Source: Globodera rostochiensis (Eukaryota; Nematoda; Chromadorea; Rhabditida; Heteroderidae). Taken from it: a stretch of DNA of 64,000 nt. Under the pieces are notes generated by a model. The model did no database searches and was not told where the DNA came from. It saw nothing but the letters and a program-made list of their open reading frames with translations. Below are positions 12,292-23,333 of the stretch, one piece after another; position 1 is the first letter of the stretch; each line of letters begins with the position of its first letter. The DNA is taken from NCBI GenBank assembly GCA_018350325.1, contig JAEVLN010000038.1, forward strand, positions 372,001-436,000, given 5' to 3'. Made by a program: the position numbers and the translations under genes.

Positions 12292-14142
12292 CTAAAATAT
12301 TTTATTTATTTTCAAATTTCCCGTTGGCGCTTTTTGGTACCCCTGGATCTTCGAATGTTTAAACTTGCCCTCTAAAAAAGCGGGTAAACGATAATAAGCT
12401 ACCGAATTGTGCAGTGCGTCGTGCAGTGCATGCGCGTGTGCTGGATTGGCTGGGCGTGCGATACCAATCCAATGACTTAAAAATTTAACAAATTATTTTT
12501 AATTTTGATTAAAACGACAAACAGAATTGGCTCGGCAATCGCCTGTGAGGGCCATTCGACAGCGCCGGAAGGCATTTTGGTGGAATTTATATTGAAGCGA
12601 AGTTCAATTAAATCACTAAAATATCCAATTTATATTCTCGAAATCACTTACAATTTACAAATATTAAAATAATATCAAACTTTAAAAAAAACAAAAATAA
12701 ACAATAACCCTTATAAAACCAAATTCCATTGGGCGTCACTTTTCGAATCGAAAAAAATGCAACCCATGTGTTGAATTTTATTCAAGAAAAAGCCAAATTA
12801 AATTATTGGGGAAATCACAAAAAGTTGATTTTAGCAAAATAAATTTTAATTCCGAAGCATGAATTATATTTTCGTCTCTGAAAATTTGTCGATATTGAGT
12901 TGGGATGAGATTTTCAAGATTTGAATTTGAAAATCTGTAAAAATCTTGGAGACATCGCTTTGAGAAAGAGATTGATGAATGGCGCGGCGCGCACAAAACA
13001 AAAAAGGGAAAATGGGTCAGATCGTCCGAGGCGACAAATTATGGGCAATAAAATGCCAACGGAGCAACAATTTTAGTGAAATAGAGGGATTTTATTTTTT
13101 TATTTTTTAAATAAATTTCCAATTGAAAAACGCGAATGCCTATAAAATAATCGGAATTATATAACATTCAAAATTTGAAACAAAAATTGTATTAATTCAC
13201 AAGTTCAGATACGAGATCGTAATCAGAACAACAGGCACTGATCGCTACCGAACCCAAATAATCCGGACCGGTTGCAAAAGACTGAGAAATATCCGATTGC
13301 TTAGCAATTGTAAAAGATGGCATTTTGGTAGTCAGACTCGATTAAGAAGAAATTTCTTGATCATAAAAGTTCTAATCAGACCGTCTGGGTTACCGTACGC
13401 TCTCAGCGCCTTCAACTTTTGATCACGTGATCTGATCTAATCATTCTCAACGCTTAGCTTAGCAACCATTTTTTTCTACCTGTAATCTAATCAGTATCTT
13501 GATCACTGATTTACCAGTGATTCATGGGAGCTGATCGGGTTTATAAAAATGTTTTGCTTGCATTCTTGACAATTAATTGGAGCCGTTTGGAGAAAATCAT
13601 TTCCAGAAATGAGAGGTTAAAATGCCCGCCCCACAAAATCCGGCTTTTCCACGATGAAAAATGAAATTGCATTTTCTCGGTGGGGGCAATGCAAATCCTT
13701 CAAAATCGCTGCAAGGGAAAATTGCCTTTTTATGGGCGAATTGATGCTGGAGGCTCCGATGGCGGGGGGGGGGGGAGGATTGACTTTTGTACGGGAAGAG
13801 TAATTCCACCTCAAAACCGGATTTTCTAAGATCCAACATTCCTCAATCCCTGGGATACATAGCTTTTTGGGGAAGGTTGAAATGGCTTCGAAGAAAGAAG
13901 TGTTTGGAGAAATGAAGGAATTCAGGATTGAGGTGAGCGTCAGTTTTGGCTTGTTATTTTCCAAAAATATGAATCTGATCATTAGTAAAATTTAGTAGTG
14001 CCATTAACGATTGATCTGAATGAATCGAATTTCAAACTTAATTGATAAGAACGTTTAGATGATTGAATATGGTCAGATCACAAATCCTTAGACTTACATC
14101 CCTTTAAAAATTTTATCATATAAATAAAGAATTGCGATTTTA
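12292..14142. other. AT-rich region upstream of the tweety-like gene
   Basis: It probably contains the promoter and any missing first exon of the minus-strand gene; a GC-rich patch at 12410-12470 could be part of that exon. From 13600 to 13990 there is a moderately complex stretch with a G run near 13770, but no phase-consistent exon chain. I assign nothing else. Confidence 0.4.
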
Positions 14143-14150
14143 GTAAATGA

Positions 14151-14334
14151 TAGTGCTGCACGAGACCCAAAATTGCTCGATACTCGAGACTCGAGCCCGA
14201 GCCCGATACTTTACCTCGAGACTCGAGCCCGAGCCCGATACTTTACCTCGAGACTCGTGCCCGAGCCCGAGACCCAAAAAACCCGAGACTTTTCTCGAGT
14301 CGATACTCGATATCGAGACTCTCGTGCAGCACTA
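14151..14334. mobile_element. hAT-like MITE with tandem CTCGAGACTCGAGCCCG interior
   Basis: Perfect 15-bp ends TAGTGCTGCACGAGA / TCTCGTGCAGCACTA are flanked by the 8-bp duplication GTAAATGA (14143-14150 and 14335-14342). The 184-bp interior is almost entirely a tandem array of a roughly 32-bp unit (CTCGAGACTCGAGCCCGAGC followed by CGATACTTTAC). Eight-base duplications with such ends are typical of hAT elements. There is no ORF. Confidence 0.85.
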
Positions 14335-14342
14335 GTAAATGA

Positions 14343-15445
14343 TTATGCCGAATTTTGCATCAAGGTTTGTAGTAAAGTTCTCTGCATTACATCAGCAGTA
14401 AACAAATTCAATTCTTTTCGATCGGATTAGGAAGAATCCAATATATCTGTCCAACCTAAGTTCTGGGTCATTCCCCCGCCAAATCGGCGGCGCAGTGTCT
14501 GAGACATTTACAGGTCGCGCACACACCGCCGCCCCAGTGGAAAATGCACATTTACGCCTTTGTTTTGAGCGAATGCGTGCCGTGCACTCTTAATTGCATC
14601 TGCCGCCCTCCAAGATAATTACGTCACGGAAAATAGGATGGAAAATAGTCGCCGCCGGCGCTTGGTGATTGAGGCGCTCTCACTGATCAGGTGTATAATG
14701 GCTGAAGCGAATGTGAGATCCGGGTCCCGACCCCGATCAGGGCTATAGGGACAGCTTACGGGGTTGATTGGTGCCCCGGAGACTCCGGTGGAGGGGGGGG
14801 GGGGTATATGAAAAACAACCAAAATTTTCATTTTGATCGTTGAATACTGATTGGATGAAATAATAAATTGGGAGGTCAAACCAGCAACGGAAGATAACCA
14901 AATGCTTCTGCTTAATGAACTGCCGAAAATGGAGAAGGATATGATGATGCAGTTATAATAATTACTTCCGATCAGGTTATTTCCACGATTATGATGATGC
15001 ATTGAAGTGTTACTCTCCGATCGGAAAAGGATTGATCTCAATCTTTCCAATCCATTCCATCTGTAATATTTTCACCTGATGGGAGAGAGACGACGGCATA
15101 TTTGCCGACTGACCGGTTGGCGGACCATCGGCGGATCGCAACATCTCATTAGCAGACGGGCGAATCGGAATGATCGCTTGCTGTTTGCGCTGCCGTTGGT
15201 GAAGAATGGAACTCTGACCACTGGTCAAATCACATAGTGTTTGCAATGGGTTTTAGACTTCTGATCAATGACTTAATGAATGATTTGGTGGATAATTTTT
15301 TCAAAAAAAAAAACAAAAAAAAATTTAATTTGATTTTTTCATTTTAAGTGCGTTGATGACAAACGACCATCGACTCGTTCCCTTTTTATCAAGTCGTTAC
15401 TCTTAAACAAATGGTAACTTTAACTTGTAACGTTCGTTCAATTTT
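14343..15445. other. Intergenic region without assignable features
   Basis: AT-rich sequence with a G run near 14792. Several short ORFs overlap but show no domain, splice logic or codon bias. I see no RNA gene. Confidence 0.4.
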
Positions 15446-15446
15446 T

Positions 15447-15500
15447 AATTTTATTAAAATCAACGTTCATTACGCCAACAACGTAAATATCAACATTTTT
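15447..15500 (-). repeat. Dispersed repeat copy (AACGTTCATTACGCCAACAA)
   Basis: The inverse complement of this stretch reappears at about 35498-35552 (TTGTTGGCGTAATGAACGTT plus neighbouring ATGTTGATATTTACG). Both copies sit at the edge of foldback elements, so this may be a terminal piece of another family. Confidence 0.55.
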
Positions 15501-15529
15501 AAATCTCATCTCGTTTGAATTTTTCGGCT

Positions 15530-15602
15530 ACCGGTCCGAGTGTCGAATGGTCCGAGTGTCGAACAGAACAAAAAATGTCCGAGTGCCGAATAAACCAAAG
15601 AA
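15530..15602. repeat. Solitary GTCCGAGTGTCGAAT tandem array
   Basis: Four or five imperfect copies of GGTCCGAGTGTCGAA are visible. The inverse-complement array (ATTCGACACTCGGAC) is found at 33455-33626, on the other side of the LTR element. Each looks like one arm of a foldback element that lost, or never had, its partner here. Confidence 0.55.
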
Positions 15603-15695
15603 GGTCCCAGTGCCGAAACGAAATCCGAGATGTTCTAATTCCGGGTTCGACATTCGCAAAATCCGAGCTCGGATTCGTGTTCTACGCATATTTTA

Positions 15696-16484
15696 GGTAA
15701 ATACCCTATTCGCTTTTGGCCAATTCGCTTTTTACCCTATTCGCTTTTGACCCGATTCGCTTTTTTTGGGACCATTCGCTTTTTTTGGGACCATTCGCTT
15801 TTTAGTAAGAAAAAAGCATTTATGAGCGAAATTTGAAGGTTTTATGCAATTCTTTAAGTGTATTCAGGCGTTATTGAGGTAGCTGATCACGAATATGACA
15901 TCAGATTTATCATATGACATCATCTAATCTATGATTTCGACACCTATGTTTTTGTAAAAAAAATAAAAATTTTTTTTTTCAAAGTTGAGAAAAAGCTGTT
16001 TTTAGGGGTATTCGGTGGCGTAGAATCCGAATCTGACTCTCTTATTGTAATTTCATGCATTTCCACCGATTTTGAGCAATAAATGTGATTTTTGAAATTT
16101 CGAAAAAAAAAATCGAATTCGGGTCCGGGGTTCGAAATTCGTCTATGTAAATATCAGATTCTGATTCTACGCCCCCGAATACCCCTAAAAACAGCTTTTT
16201 CTCAACTTTGAAAAAAAAAATTTTTATTTTTTTTACAAAAACATAGGTGTCGAAATCATAGATTAGATGATGTCATATGATAAATCTGATGTCATATTCG
16301 TGATCAGCTACCTCAATAACGCCTGAATACACTTAAAGAATTGCATAAAACCATCAAATTTCGCTCATAAATGCTTTTTTCTTACTAAAAAGCGAATCGT
16401 CCCAAAAAAAGCGAATGGTCCCAAAAAAAGCGAATGGTCCCAAAAAAAAAAGCGAATAGGGTAAAAAGCGAATCGGGGTCTTGT
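15696..16484. mobile_element. Foldback element, CCCTATTCGCTTTT / AAAAAGCGAATGG arrays, copy 1
   Basis: The two halves are near-mirror images over more than 300 bp. Arrays of ATTCGCTTTTT...GGGACC at 15703-15805 match inverted arrays at 16385-16476, and inside them long inverted arms (for example GATGTCATATGATAAATCTG) match as well. A central loop of about 130 bp contains TCGGGTCCGGGGTTCGAAAT. The 9-bp word CATATTTTA flanks the element at 15687-15695 and 16485-16493. No ORF is present. Confidence 0.85.
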
Positions 16485-16576
16485 CATATTTTAACTCTAT
16501 TAAAATTTTAAACATCCAAAAATTTTTTTTTAAATCTTCCTCGGGACCCCAATTCCATACCGTTACCGAAAAATGC

Positions 16577-17314
16577 GAACGGAGGACGATTCGTTTTTGG
16601 CCAATTCGTTTTTCACCCTATTCGTTTTTGACCCGATTCGTTTTTTTTGGGACGATTCGTTTTTTAGTAGGAAAAAAAGCATTTTTGAGCGGAATTTGAA
16701 GGTTTTATGCAATTCTGAGAAGTGCACGGGGGTTATCTAGGCCGCTAATCACGAATATGACATCAGATTTATATAAGACATTATCTAATCTATGATTTCA
16801 ACATGTATTTTTTTAGAAATTTTTTTTGTTCAAAGTCGTTAAAAAGGTGTTTTTAGGGGTTTTCGGGGACGTAGATTCCGAATCCGACATCCAATGTTTG
16901 AATTCGGGTCCGTGCTTTGGAATTGATCCTAATGGATGTTGGATTCGGAATCTACGTCCCCGAAAACCCCTAAAAACACCTTTTTAACGACTTTGAACAA
17001 AAAGAATTTTTAATTTTTTTACAAAAAAATATATGTCGAAATCATAGATTAGATGATGTCATATGATGTCGTGATCGGCTACCTCAATAACCCCTGAATA
17101 CACTTAAAGAATTGCATAAAACCTTCAAATTCCGCTCAAAAATGCTTTTTTCCTACTAAAAAACGAATCGTCCCAAAAAAACGAATCGCCCCAAAAAAAA
17201 AACGAATCGTCCCAAAAAAAACGAATCGTCCCAAAAAAAACGAATCGGGTCAAAAACGAATAGGGTAAAAACGAATCGGGTCAAAAACGAATAGGGTAAA
17301 AACGAATCGGGTAT
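16577..17314. mobile_element. Foldback element, ATTCGTTTTT / AAAAACGAATCG arrays, copy 2
   Basis: A diverged relative of the preceding element: the array phrase has lost one base (ATTCGTTTTT instead of ATTCGCTTTT), and the inverted arms share the GATGTCATATGAT and CCCCTAAAAACA words. The direct repeat TTACCGAAAAATGC flanks it (16563-16576 and 17315-17328); the true duplication may be 9-10 bp of this. The LTR retrotransposon is inserted 22 bases to its right. Confidence 0.8.
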
Positions 17315-17346
17315 TTACCGAAAAATGCACCCCTAAAGATGGTTAT

Positions 17347-17350
17347 TTCC
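17347..17350. repeat. Target-site duplication TTCC, left copy
   Basis: TTCC directly precedes the left LTR and is repeated after the right LTR. Four-base duplications are usual for Ty3/gypsy insertions. Confidence 0.75.
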
Positions 17351-17781
17351 AGTAAAGCTGTGGGGGTCCATCCCAGGGAGAGGGCTTGGGAGGAACTTAT
17401 CGGGGTGGAGAGATGATGGAGCTGGTCAAGGGAACCGGGCCCTGGTGTCCCTCGACTTTCCCCAACTCCAATAAGTCCGGAAACCGCTTTATTGCTAAGT
17501 CCGGTGCAGCCATATGAAAGGAACGATTGGCAATAACGATCGCTGTTCGTCGACTCTCCGGTCGTCTCATCTTCTTCTTCTGTTCTTTCCGTCGTTCGTC
17601 CGTCGTTTATATGGGCACAACTGAGGGGCGGGGGACAGGGAAATTCCGATAGGGAGATAGTGTGTGTATGTGAGAGAGAGAGGCAGACGTTAGAGGGAGG
17701 GGAAGACAATTTATCGACGGCTGGGGAAAATGTGTTGTGACTGGATGATGAATAAAATGGTGAATGGCTTTCAATCTTACA
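17351..17781 (-). repeat. 3' LTR of the retrotransposon
   Basis: 431 bp, identical by eye to 31841-32271. On the element strand it begins TGTAAGATTG and ends GCTTTACT. The TATAAA at 17611-17606 and AATAAA at 17493-17488 match those of the 5' LTR. Confidence 0.95.
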
Positions 17782-17793
17782 CCTCCACCCCCA
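17782..17793 (-). other. Polypurine tract next to the 3' LTR
   Basis: On the element strand the sequence GGGGGTGGAGG lies immediately before the LTR start TGTAAG. This is the expected place and composition for the plus-strand primer. Confidence 0.8.
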
Positions 17794-18600
17794 ATGAAAA
17801 TGGCCCCCCATTTTTAAAGATTGACCGAAGCAGTGGCTGGCCAATTTGGCTCTTTTCGTCCCACCGTTTTGATTTTTTTTTGATTCTATTATTTTTTTGT
17901 TCGGCCGAATGGCTCTTTTTGATGGCTCTCTTCGTCGGCCGCCATCCTTCCCATTTTCGCTTTTGTGAGTTCCTCCGCCTGACTTTCGGTGGTTCTGCTC
18001 TCATCAACTGTTGCTTCCGTTGCCCGTCCATCCCGTCGTTCACTTAAATCCACAACTCCTTCCCTTCCTTTTTTTCCGTCGTTTGCTGTTCTCTCTCTGC
18101 CCGGTCTCTGGTTGGACGCTGAACTGCTCGAGGTCATCGGCTGCCCTATCGTTGCGGGGCTTCTCCACTGGAGGAGATGCGCTTGCCGGGGCGATTTGCC
18201 TTCCTGAACGTTCAGCAGGACGTGACCGTCATGGTGAGCTCTGGTGATTGTTGTCTCTCCCGTTTTTAGGATTCCGTCGTCCAACCAGCTTGGCTTCTTT
18301 CGTGAACTTGTCGACCGTCGTCCGGGTCGGCGCTGAGGGCCGGTTTTTGTCGTTCTGCTTTCGTTGAAAAGGTGGGTACTGCTTGTCGTCGATGGAGTCC
18401 TCCGGGACACTCACTCAGCAAGTTTGGGGTACTGGACGGTCTCCTCTGCTCGGTCCCTTTTTTTTTTGAAGTTTGATTTGGCCCCGGGGAGGAAGTGTGA
18501 GACTGGTAATTGAGAGATGACTACACATGAAGGTGGAACTGGGGGGTGGGAAGGAAGAACGAGGGGGGTGGGGGTTTGATCACTCTTTCCGTCCGTCGTT
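17794..18600 (-). other. Tail between helicase and 3' LTR, Arg/Ser/Pro-rich short frames
   Basis: Minus-strand frames of 173, 140, 88 and 61 codons overlap here. They are rich in Arg, Ser, Thr and Pro and have no recognisable domain. One frame (18414-18229) reads like ordinary protein and might be a further small product or a C-terminal extension reached by frameshift. I cannot choose between coding and untranslated. Confidence 0.35.
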
Positions 18601-21600
18601 TCATCTGCCCCTGCGGTTGTGGTCCCGACCGACCCCTTGCACTTTCCTCTCCGGGCACTCTCTGATAAAGTGGCCCGGGCGTTTGCAGAGATGGCCCAGC
18701 CCCACCGGGCGACTGTTTGCGCTTGGCGTCCACTTTCGACGGCCTCCCATCGGCGGGGGAGTGGTTTCTGAGCGCTGTGAGGTCGATGCCTGTCCGGGAA
18801 TTGGGTCAAATCCCGAATATCCCCATTCATCATAGAAATTGTCGGCCTTCACTGGTCCGTTCGGTCCGTACAACATGCCGTCGATGTACTCCGAGCTGGA
18901 ATGGGCCATGGCCACGCTGTACTCCGGCGCCACCGCAATTGTGCTTTCCAGGGCCTTGCGGAGGAACCTCCGCCAAATCCCGCCCGCCGACCATAGCATT
19001 TTGAGGTCCCCTACTATGACCATTCCGAACTTACCTCTGCTCAGGGCAACATTTACCCTTCTCTCATCGTTCCAGAACGCTCCACTGGCGTCCATCGACA
19101 ACAGTCCCATTTTTGTCGTTACCACAAATACCAAATCTGCCTCGTGGCCTTGACAGCCATCGACTGTTGAGACCAACACATCCTCCATTCCGTGGTCTAA
19201 CACAGCCATGCCCAACTCCTTGGCTTGCCCTGCATAAAAACAAATGATCCTGATGGATCCTGTAAACCGTGGCCTTAACACCGTTAGGCAATCAATCACA
19301 GTGCGTGTTTGTTCCGGGTTGGAGGCGGAAAACGACGTTGGATCCTCGACCATCGGATCCGTCTGATGGATCAGAATCAATGGTTGCCCCTTAACGGGCA
19401 GGTTGATCGGTGTCCTTACCGTCAACCGATCCATCTCGTCAGCTCGGCGCCCTGCCGTGAGCACTTCGCCGTGTGCTGCATAAACGCCAGCCTTAATGCA
19501 TTGTGTGAGGACCGGATGTGACCTGAAATTGACCGTCAGCGTCGTTCGGTCGACGCCGGGAGCCTCGTCCAGATTCCAAATTATTGTGTCTAACCCGAGT
19601 CCCTTCCGAACCGCCTCCGGGGCCTCCTCTAAATATACACTCAGTTGCCATCTATCTCCCGTGACTAAAAGTTTTTGCAGCTTCGGAAAGTTCATAAGCG
19701 TTGACAGAAGCTGGGCGAACGGCGCCTGACCACTCTCATCCACAACGATGATGTCCGTTTCTTTGAATATGGCGCCGATCTGTTCTGCGAGGGACAGTGT
19801 GCAAAACACCACCCTCCTTTTTTCTTTGGACAGTAAGACTCTCGCCGCTTTTCCTTCATTAGCGGTGCGCGGCGACTTCTCACACGCGTCGATGTACCGG
19901 CTTGCCACGTCCGACTGCCGTTCGTTGAGTCTTTCCAGCAGATGATGCGCTCTGAGTGCCGAAGCAAGCAGGTGATCGCCGATTTTTCCTAATTCCTGAA
20001 AGTACTTTCTTTTTCCCCGACCCCGAAAAAAGTGCCAGCATTTCTTCTTTCCAGCCAACTCGTTTCATTGTCCGATCCATTTCCTCCACCGCTTTCACAA
20101 CCGCTACGTTGAGCGGAGCTATAAAAAGTGCCCGACTCTTCGGATTCGCTCGCAGGTACGCGGCGACAATGTCAGCCGTGGACTTCGTCTTGCCACTTCC
20201 CGGCGGTGCCTGCATGAAAATTGCCCGGGGGGAAGGGTCAAGCATAAGCCGGGCGGTTTCCCTTTGCCCCCCTCTTAATTCATTTAAAACGGGATCGTGA
20301 GTTACTAGTAACTCTTGCCACGAAGTCGTCGGTGCCTCCTGCTGACTCCGTCTGGCCAACAGATTTGCCATAATTTTGCCCAAACCAGTGGCGTCTTTGG
20401 CACACTCCGTGAATTGATGCAATGCAAACTTCTCCGCCCGTTGCTCTAGCACCATTCGGGAGTGCAGGGGTTCAATTTCTGCCGGTACCCCCTCCATTAT
20501 TTGCTCCCAATCCGCTTCACCATCATAATTCTCGGCTTCCTGAAAGGCCAAAAAAACGGTCACCAGCAGAACGAATCCCTGCTCATGCTCCTGTCGCTCC
20601 AAATTCATAATAAATCCGGAAGCACATGACTTTGCTCCCTCCCTTGCCAGACGAGCGTGAATTGGCTGGTCCTCAGCCCAAATTTTTGTCATTCTCACCA
20701 ACTCCTGTTTTTTCTCCACGACGTGACGGATCATCACCACGGCCGTTCCGCTCCCGCCTACGGTTTCAGGCAGAACTTTGAGCTCAGCCTTAATTGTGAA
20801 GCGTTCGATTTCCGTCTCCATTTTGTCGACACATGCCGTAATCCCAGCCGCAATGGCTTCTTCCGCCTGTTCAATCGCCACATTCGAGTCTTCAATTCTA
20901 AACGGAAATTTGTGGGGAATCGGTGGCTGCTTTACACTAATCGCGACTACGGGATGATGGGCCTTTCGTTCTCCGGATAGTCCAAACGGACAATCGAAGG
21001 GTAAGCAAGTCCGGGGTTGACTTTCCATAAATTCGGCCTGGTGAGCTTAACCGTTTCTACAAGTACTGCTTGACCAACTCGAAATGAATTCTGCTCGCCC
21101 AGCTGCCATCGCTGAAGGCGTTGTACCGTTTTCATTCCGTGCGAAATCACGGACAAACTTTGAATATTGTTCTTTTGCCCTTTTCCACTACGGCGATTGA
21201 CGTCCAACACAATTCCCATTGCTTGTCCGGCCGTGGACGGTCTCCCTACCATTATTTCCTTTGCCACCGCCTGCGCATTGACATTGCCTACGTTTACCCA
21301 CGGGGGAATTTCCCCATGCTGATGATATTCCCTTTTTGCCAATACCTCATACCCCGGGCGCCATTCATAAGACACCATTTCCACTTCGTCTCCGACGCGT
21401 AGTGGGCGATCAGCACCCGCTGGCATGCCGTTCGGAATTCCAACAAAACGTGGCCACCCTTTTGATTCCCTTTTTAGCATAACCACCACCTGACCATTTT
21501 GCTGTTGGACTACAACGCTCCGCTCTCCCCTGTAAATTTGGTCTACCTTTCGCTTTTTGGCACGCTCAGCCTTTTCACTGCCGCTGGCATTACCATCTAA

Positions 21601-21975
21601 AACCTGATCACTTCCCAATTCGGCCTTTTTCGGTATTTCCGCCACGAATGACGTTTTTTCACTTTCCTCTTGTGCCAAACCCTCGGACTCTTTACCACAC
21701 TTTTCCAACTCGTTGTTCTCCATCTCATCATCTTCGTCGATCAACACTTCAATCACCGGTTTTTCAGTATTCTCCACCACGAATGGCGCTTTTCTATCCA
21801 TGTCTTTGCCACCCTGGACTTCTTCCACTTTCGCTGCAAGTGCAAGTATCGGGTCATCGGCAAATTCGATTGCAATGGCTTCCAGTGCTTCACAGGCACT
21901 TCTATCCGTCGTTGTTGAACCAATTTCGGTTTGCTCAGTCGGAGTTTCGGTCACTGATGACTTTGAAGAGTTCAT
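18601..21975 (-). CDS. Superfamily 1 (Upf1-like) helicase carried by the retrotransposon, in three overlapping frames
   Basis: Three minus-strand frames overlap end to end: 21975-20947 (342 aa), 21028-19880 (382 aa) and 20058-18601 (up to 485 aa). The first and third share a frame; the middle one needs a -1 then a +1 shift. Together they hold all SF1 motifs in order: P-loop APPGSGKT (about 20215-20190), Walker B DESGQA (about 19745), GDRWQL (about 19655), NFRSHP (about 19525), STVDGCQGHEAD (about 19155) and NVALSRGK (about 19040). The first frame is an acidic N-terminus followed by a possible RNA-binding fold. The third frame ends in a half CCHC knuckle (LCKRPGHFIREC) much like that of Gag. 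Motifs favour Upf1/ZNFX1-type helicases over Pif1/Helitron ones. It would unwind RNA or RNA-DNA duplexes. Upstream, 21976-22367 is a shared promoter-like gap with the antisense gene. Confidence 0.8.
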
Positions 21976-22367
21976 TGGAATTGTTTAAAGCAACTTGATC
22001 TAAAATGAGCGATTTGCGGTTTGTGTTAGGTGACTGTAGGTAGAATATTATGTGAAAGATCAAAGGAATTCTGTTGTACGGTAGGGGAATGTGATGTTTG
22101 CTGGACTTGGGATATCAATAATGATTGGGCGTATTTTTTGGAGAAGTGGGGAAGTGTCAGCTCAAATTTATATGAGCATGGGGTTTGAAGTTGCCGGAAT
22201 ACTGGCAGAAATATTTGATGTTGAATAGAATATTCGGTGACGGTGTACGGTTTGAACGCTTGTACTTTCTGTCCTTAACTTGAGGGTATTTCAGCCATTT
22301 CTTATTTCAATTACGGTCATCCTCCTGTTTGTTTAACGTGGTTAAAAGTCATTTTAGCTATAAAAAA
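21976..22367. promoter_or_regulatory. Divergent gap between helicase and antisense gene
   Basis: About 390 bases separate the start of the helicase frame (-) from the ATG of the two-exon gene (+). Back-to-back starts suggest a bidirectional promoter inside the element, but no clear TATA or initiator pair can be singled out. This is inference from layout. Confidence 0.35.
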
Positions 22368-23053
22368 ATGCCTCGCCGCAACGTTCGTTCCAAAAATGCT
22401 AGTGCCCTAAATAAACCACGTTTGGAAAATTGCCGTATGGAGCAAAAGCAGCGGCTTCTCCAACTTTTCAACCGTACTGACCCATTGCCGGGCACGGCCA
22501 ATTCAACTTCAGAACTCCGTGCCATTGTGTTGGAAATCCAAGCAATAATGCTTGGCATTGTTGAACCACACGGCCGGCGTTATTTCCCGACCGACGAGCA
22601 GAGGGTCATTTATGCTTATTCGTTGCGCCATTGCTGGGCCGAATGGCTACCACCCGGGATTCTCGACGCGCCTCACCATCAGTGATTGAATAAAAAAAAT
22701 TATTGGACATATGCTTTTTAGGGGGGGGGTCTTTTTGAATTTTGAGAAAAGAGAAAAAAATCCACAAATTCAATTTCGATTGTAAATCAATTTTACGTAT
22801 CAGCTTCCGCTTCGACATCACCAGTATGGAGCGCCATCCGTCTCCATGGCGGAAGTTCGTGTCCACAGTGATTCATGAGTCGCTTCACTGTGCCGCCAAA
22901 ATGGTCAGCGGGGCGCCCGACCGGCAGATCAATTGTGCTGCAATGGTCTCACTCAACCCGAACCTGGCCATTTCAGAGGAGTTTGTAGAACTGAAGACTG
23001 AAATTGTTGACGCCTTTCCTTTTTTGGCTGACTTTGTCGATGTTGTGGACTGA
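22368..23053 (+). CDS. Two-exon antisense gene inside the retrotransposon, unknown function
   Basis: Exons 22368-22681 and 22804-23053 join across a 122-base GT-AG intron (22682-22803) to exactly 188 codons (187 residues). Without splicing the first frame stops just after the exon. The N-terminus is basic (MPRRNVRSK). The middle contains RRYFPTDEQRVIYAYSLRHCWAEWLP, and the second exon contains FVSTVIHESLHCAAKMVSG and ends acidic and hydrophobic (FPFLADFVDVVD). I recognise no family. It runs opposite to gag, pol and the helicase and sits between pol and helicase. An intron on this strand cannot be spliced out of the genomic RNA, so it survives retrotransposition. It could be a captured host gene or an old element gene acting as regulator or accessory factor. 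Confidence 0.65.
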
Positions 23054-23333
23054 ACTTTGAATTTAAAGGAAATTTAATGATTTTTGCGTGAATTTGGCAT
23101 ATTATCAGACAGTTTGGCTTAGGAGTTATATCTCATTTCAGAATTGTTTTTCCGGTTAGCTGAGCGATCATTCTACGCGTCAAAGGATGCTCTTTCATTT
23201 GATCTATCGTCCGTCCTGAACGGATCTGTTTCTGATAAGTAGTAGTGTTTTGCCCGGGGCAAAAATTTTCAATGTTCCAAAATTTTGGATTTTGCCACAT
23301 TTTGTTATTGTATTCGATCCCACTAGTGGAATG
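23054..23333. other. Short spacer between the antisense gene and the end of pol
   Basis: It holds the 3' ends of two convergent genes (antisense gene + and pol -). No ORF or repeat is seen. Confidence 0.5.

Noticed and set aside
14619..15050. 143-codon minus-strand ORF
   Set aside because: No domain, no splice partners, no codon bias; it crosses a G run. Treated as chance.
17281..17844. 187-codon minus-strand ORF running across the left LTR
   Set aside because: It is mostly LTR sequence and repeats in the other LTR; low-complexity, no start context, and interrupted by the element boundary.
18601..21975. Helitron or Pif1 helicase
   Set aside because: Motifs DESGQA, NFRSHP, CQGHEAD and NVALSRGK are of the Upf1-like SF1 group, there is no HUH replication-initiator domain, and the region is bounded by LTRs.
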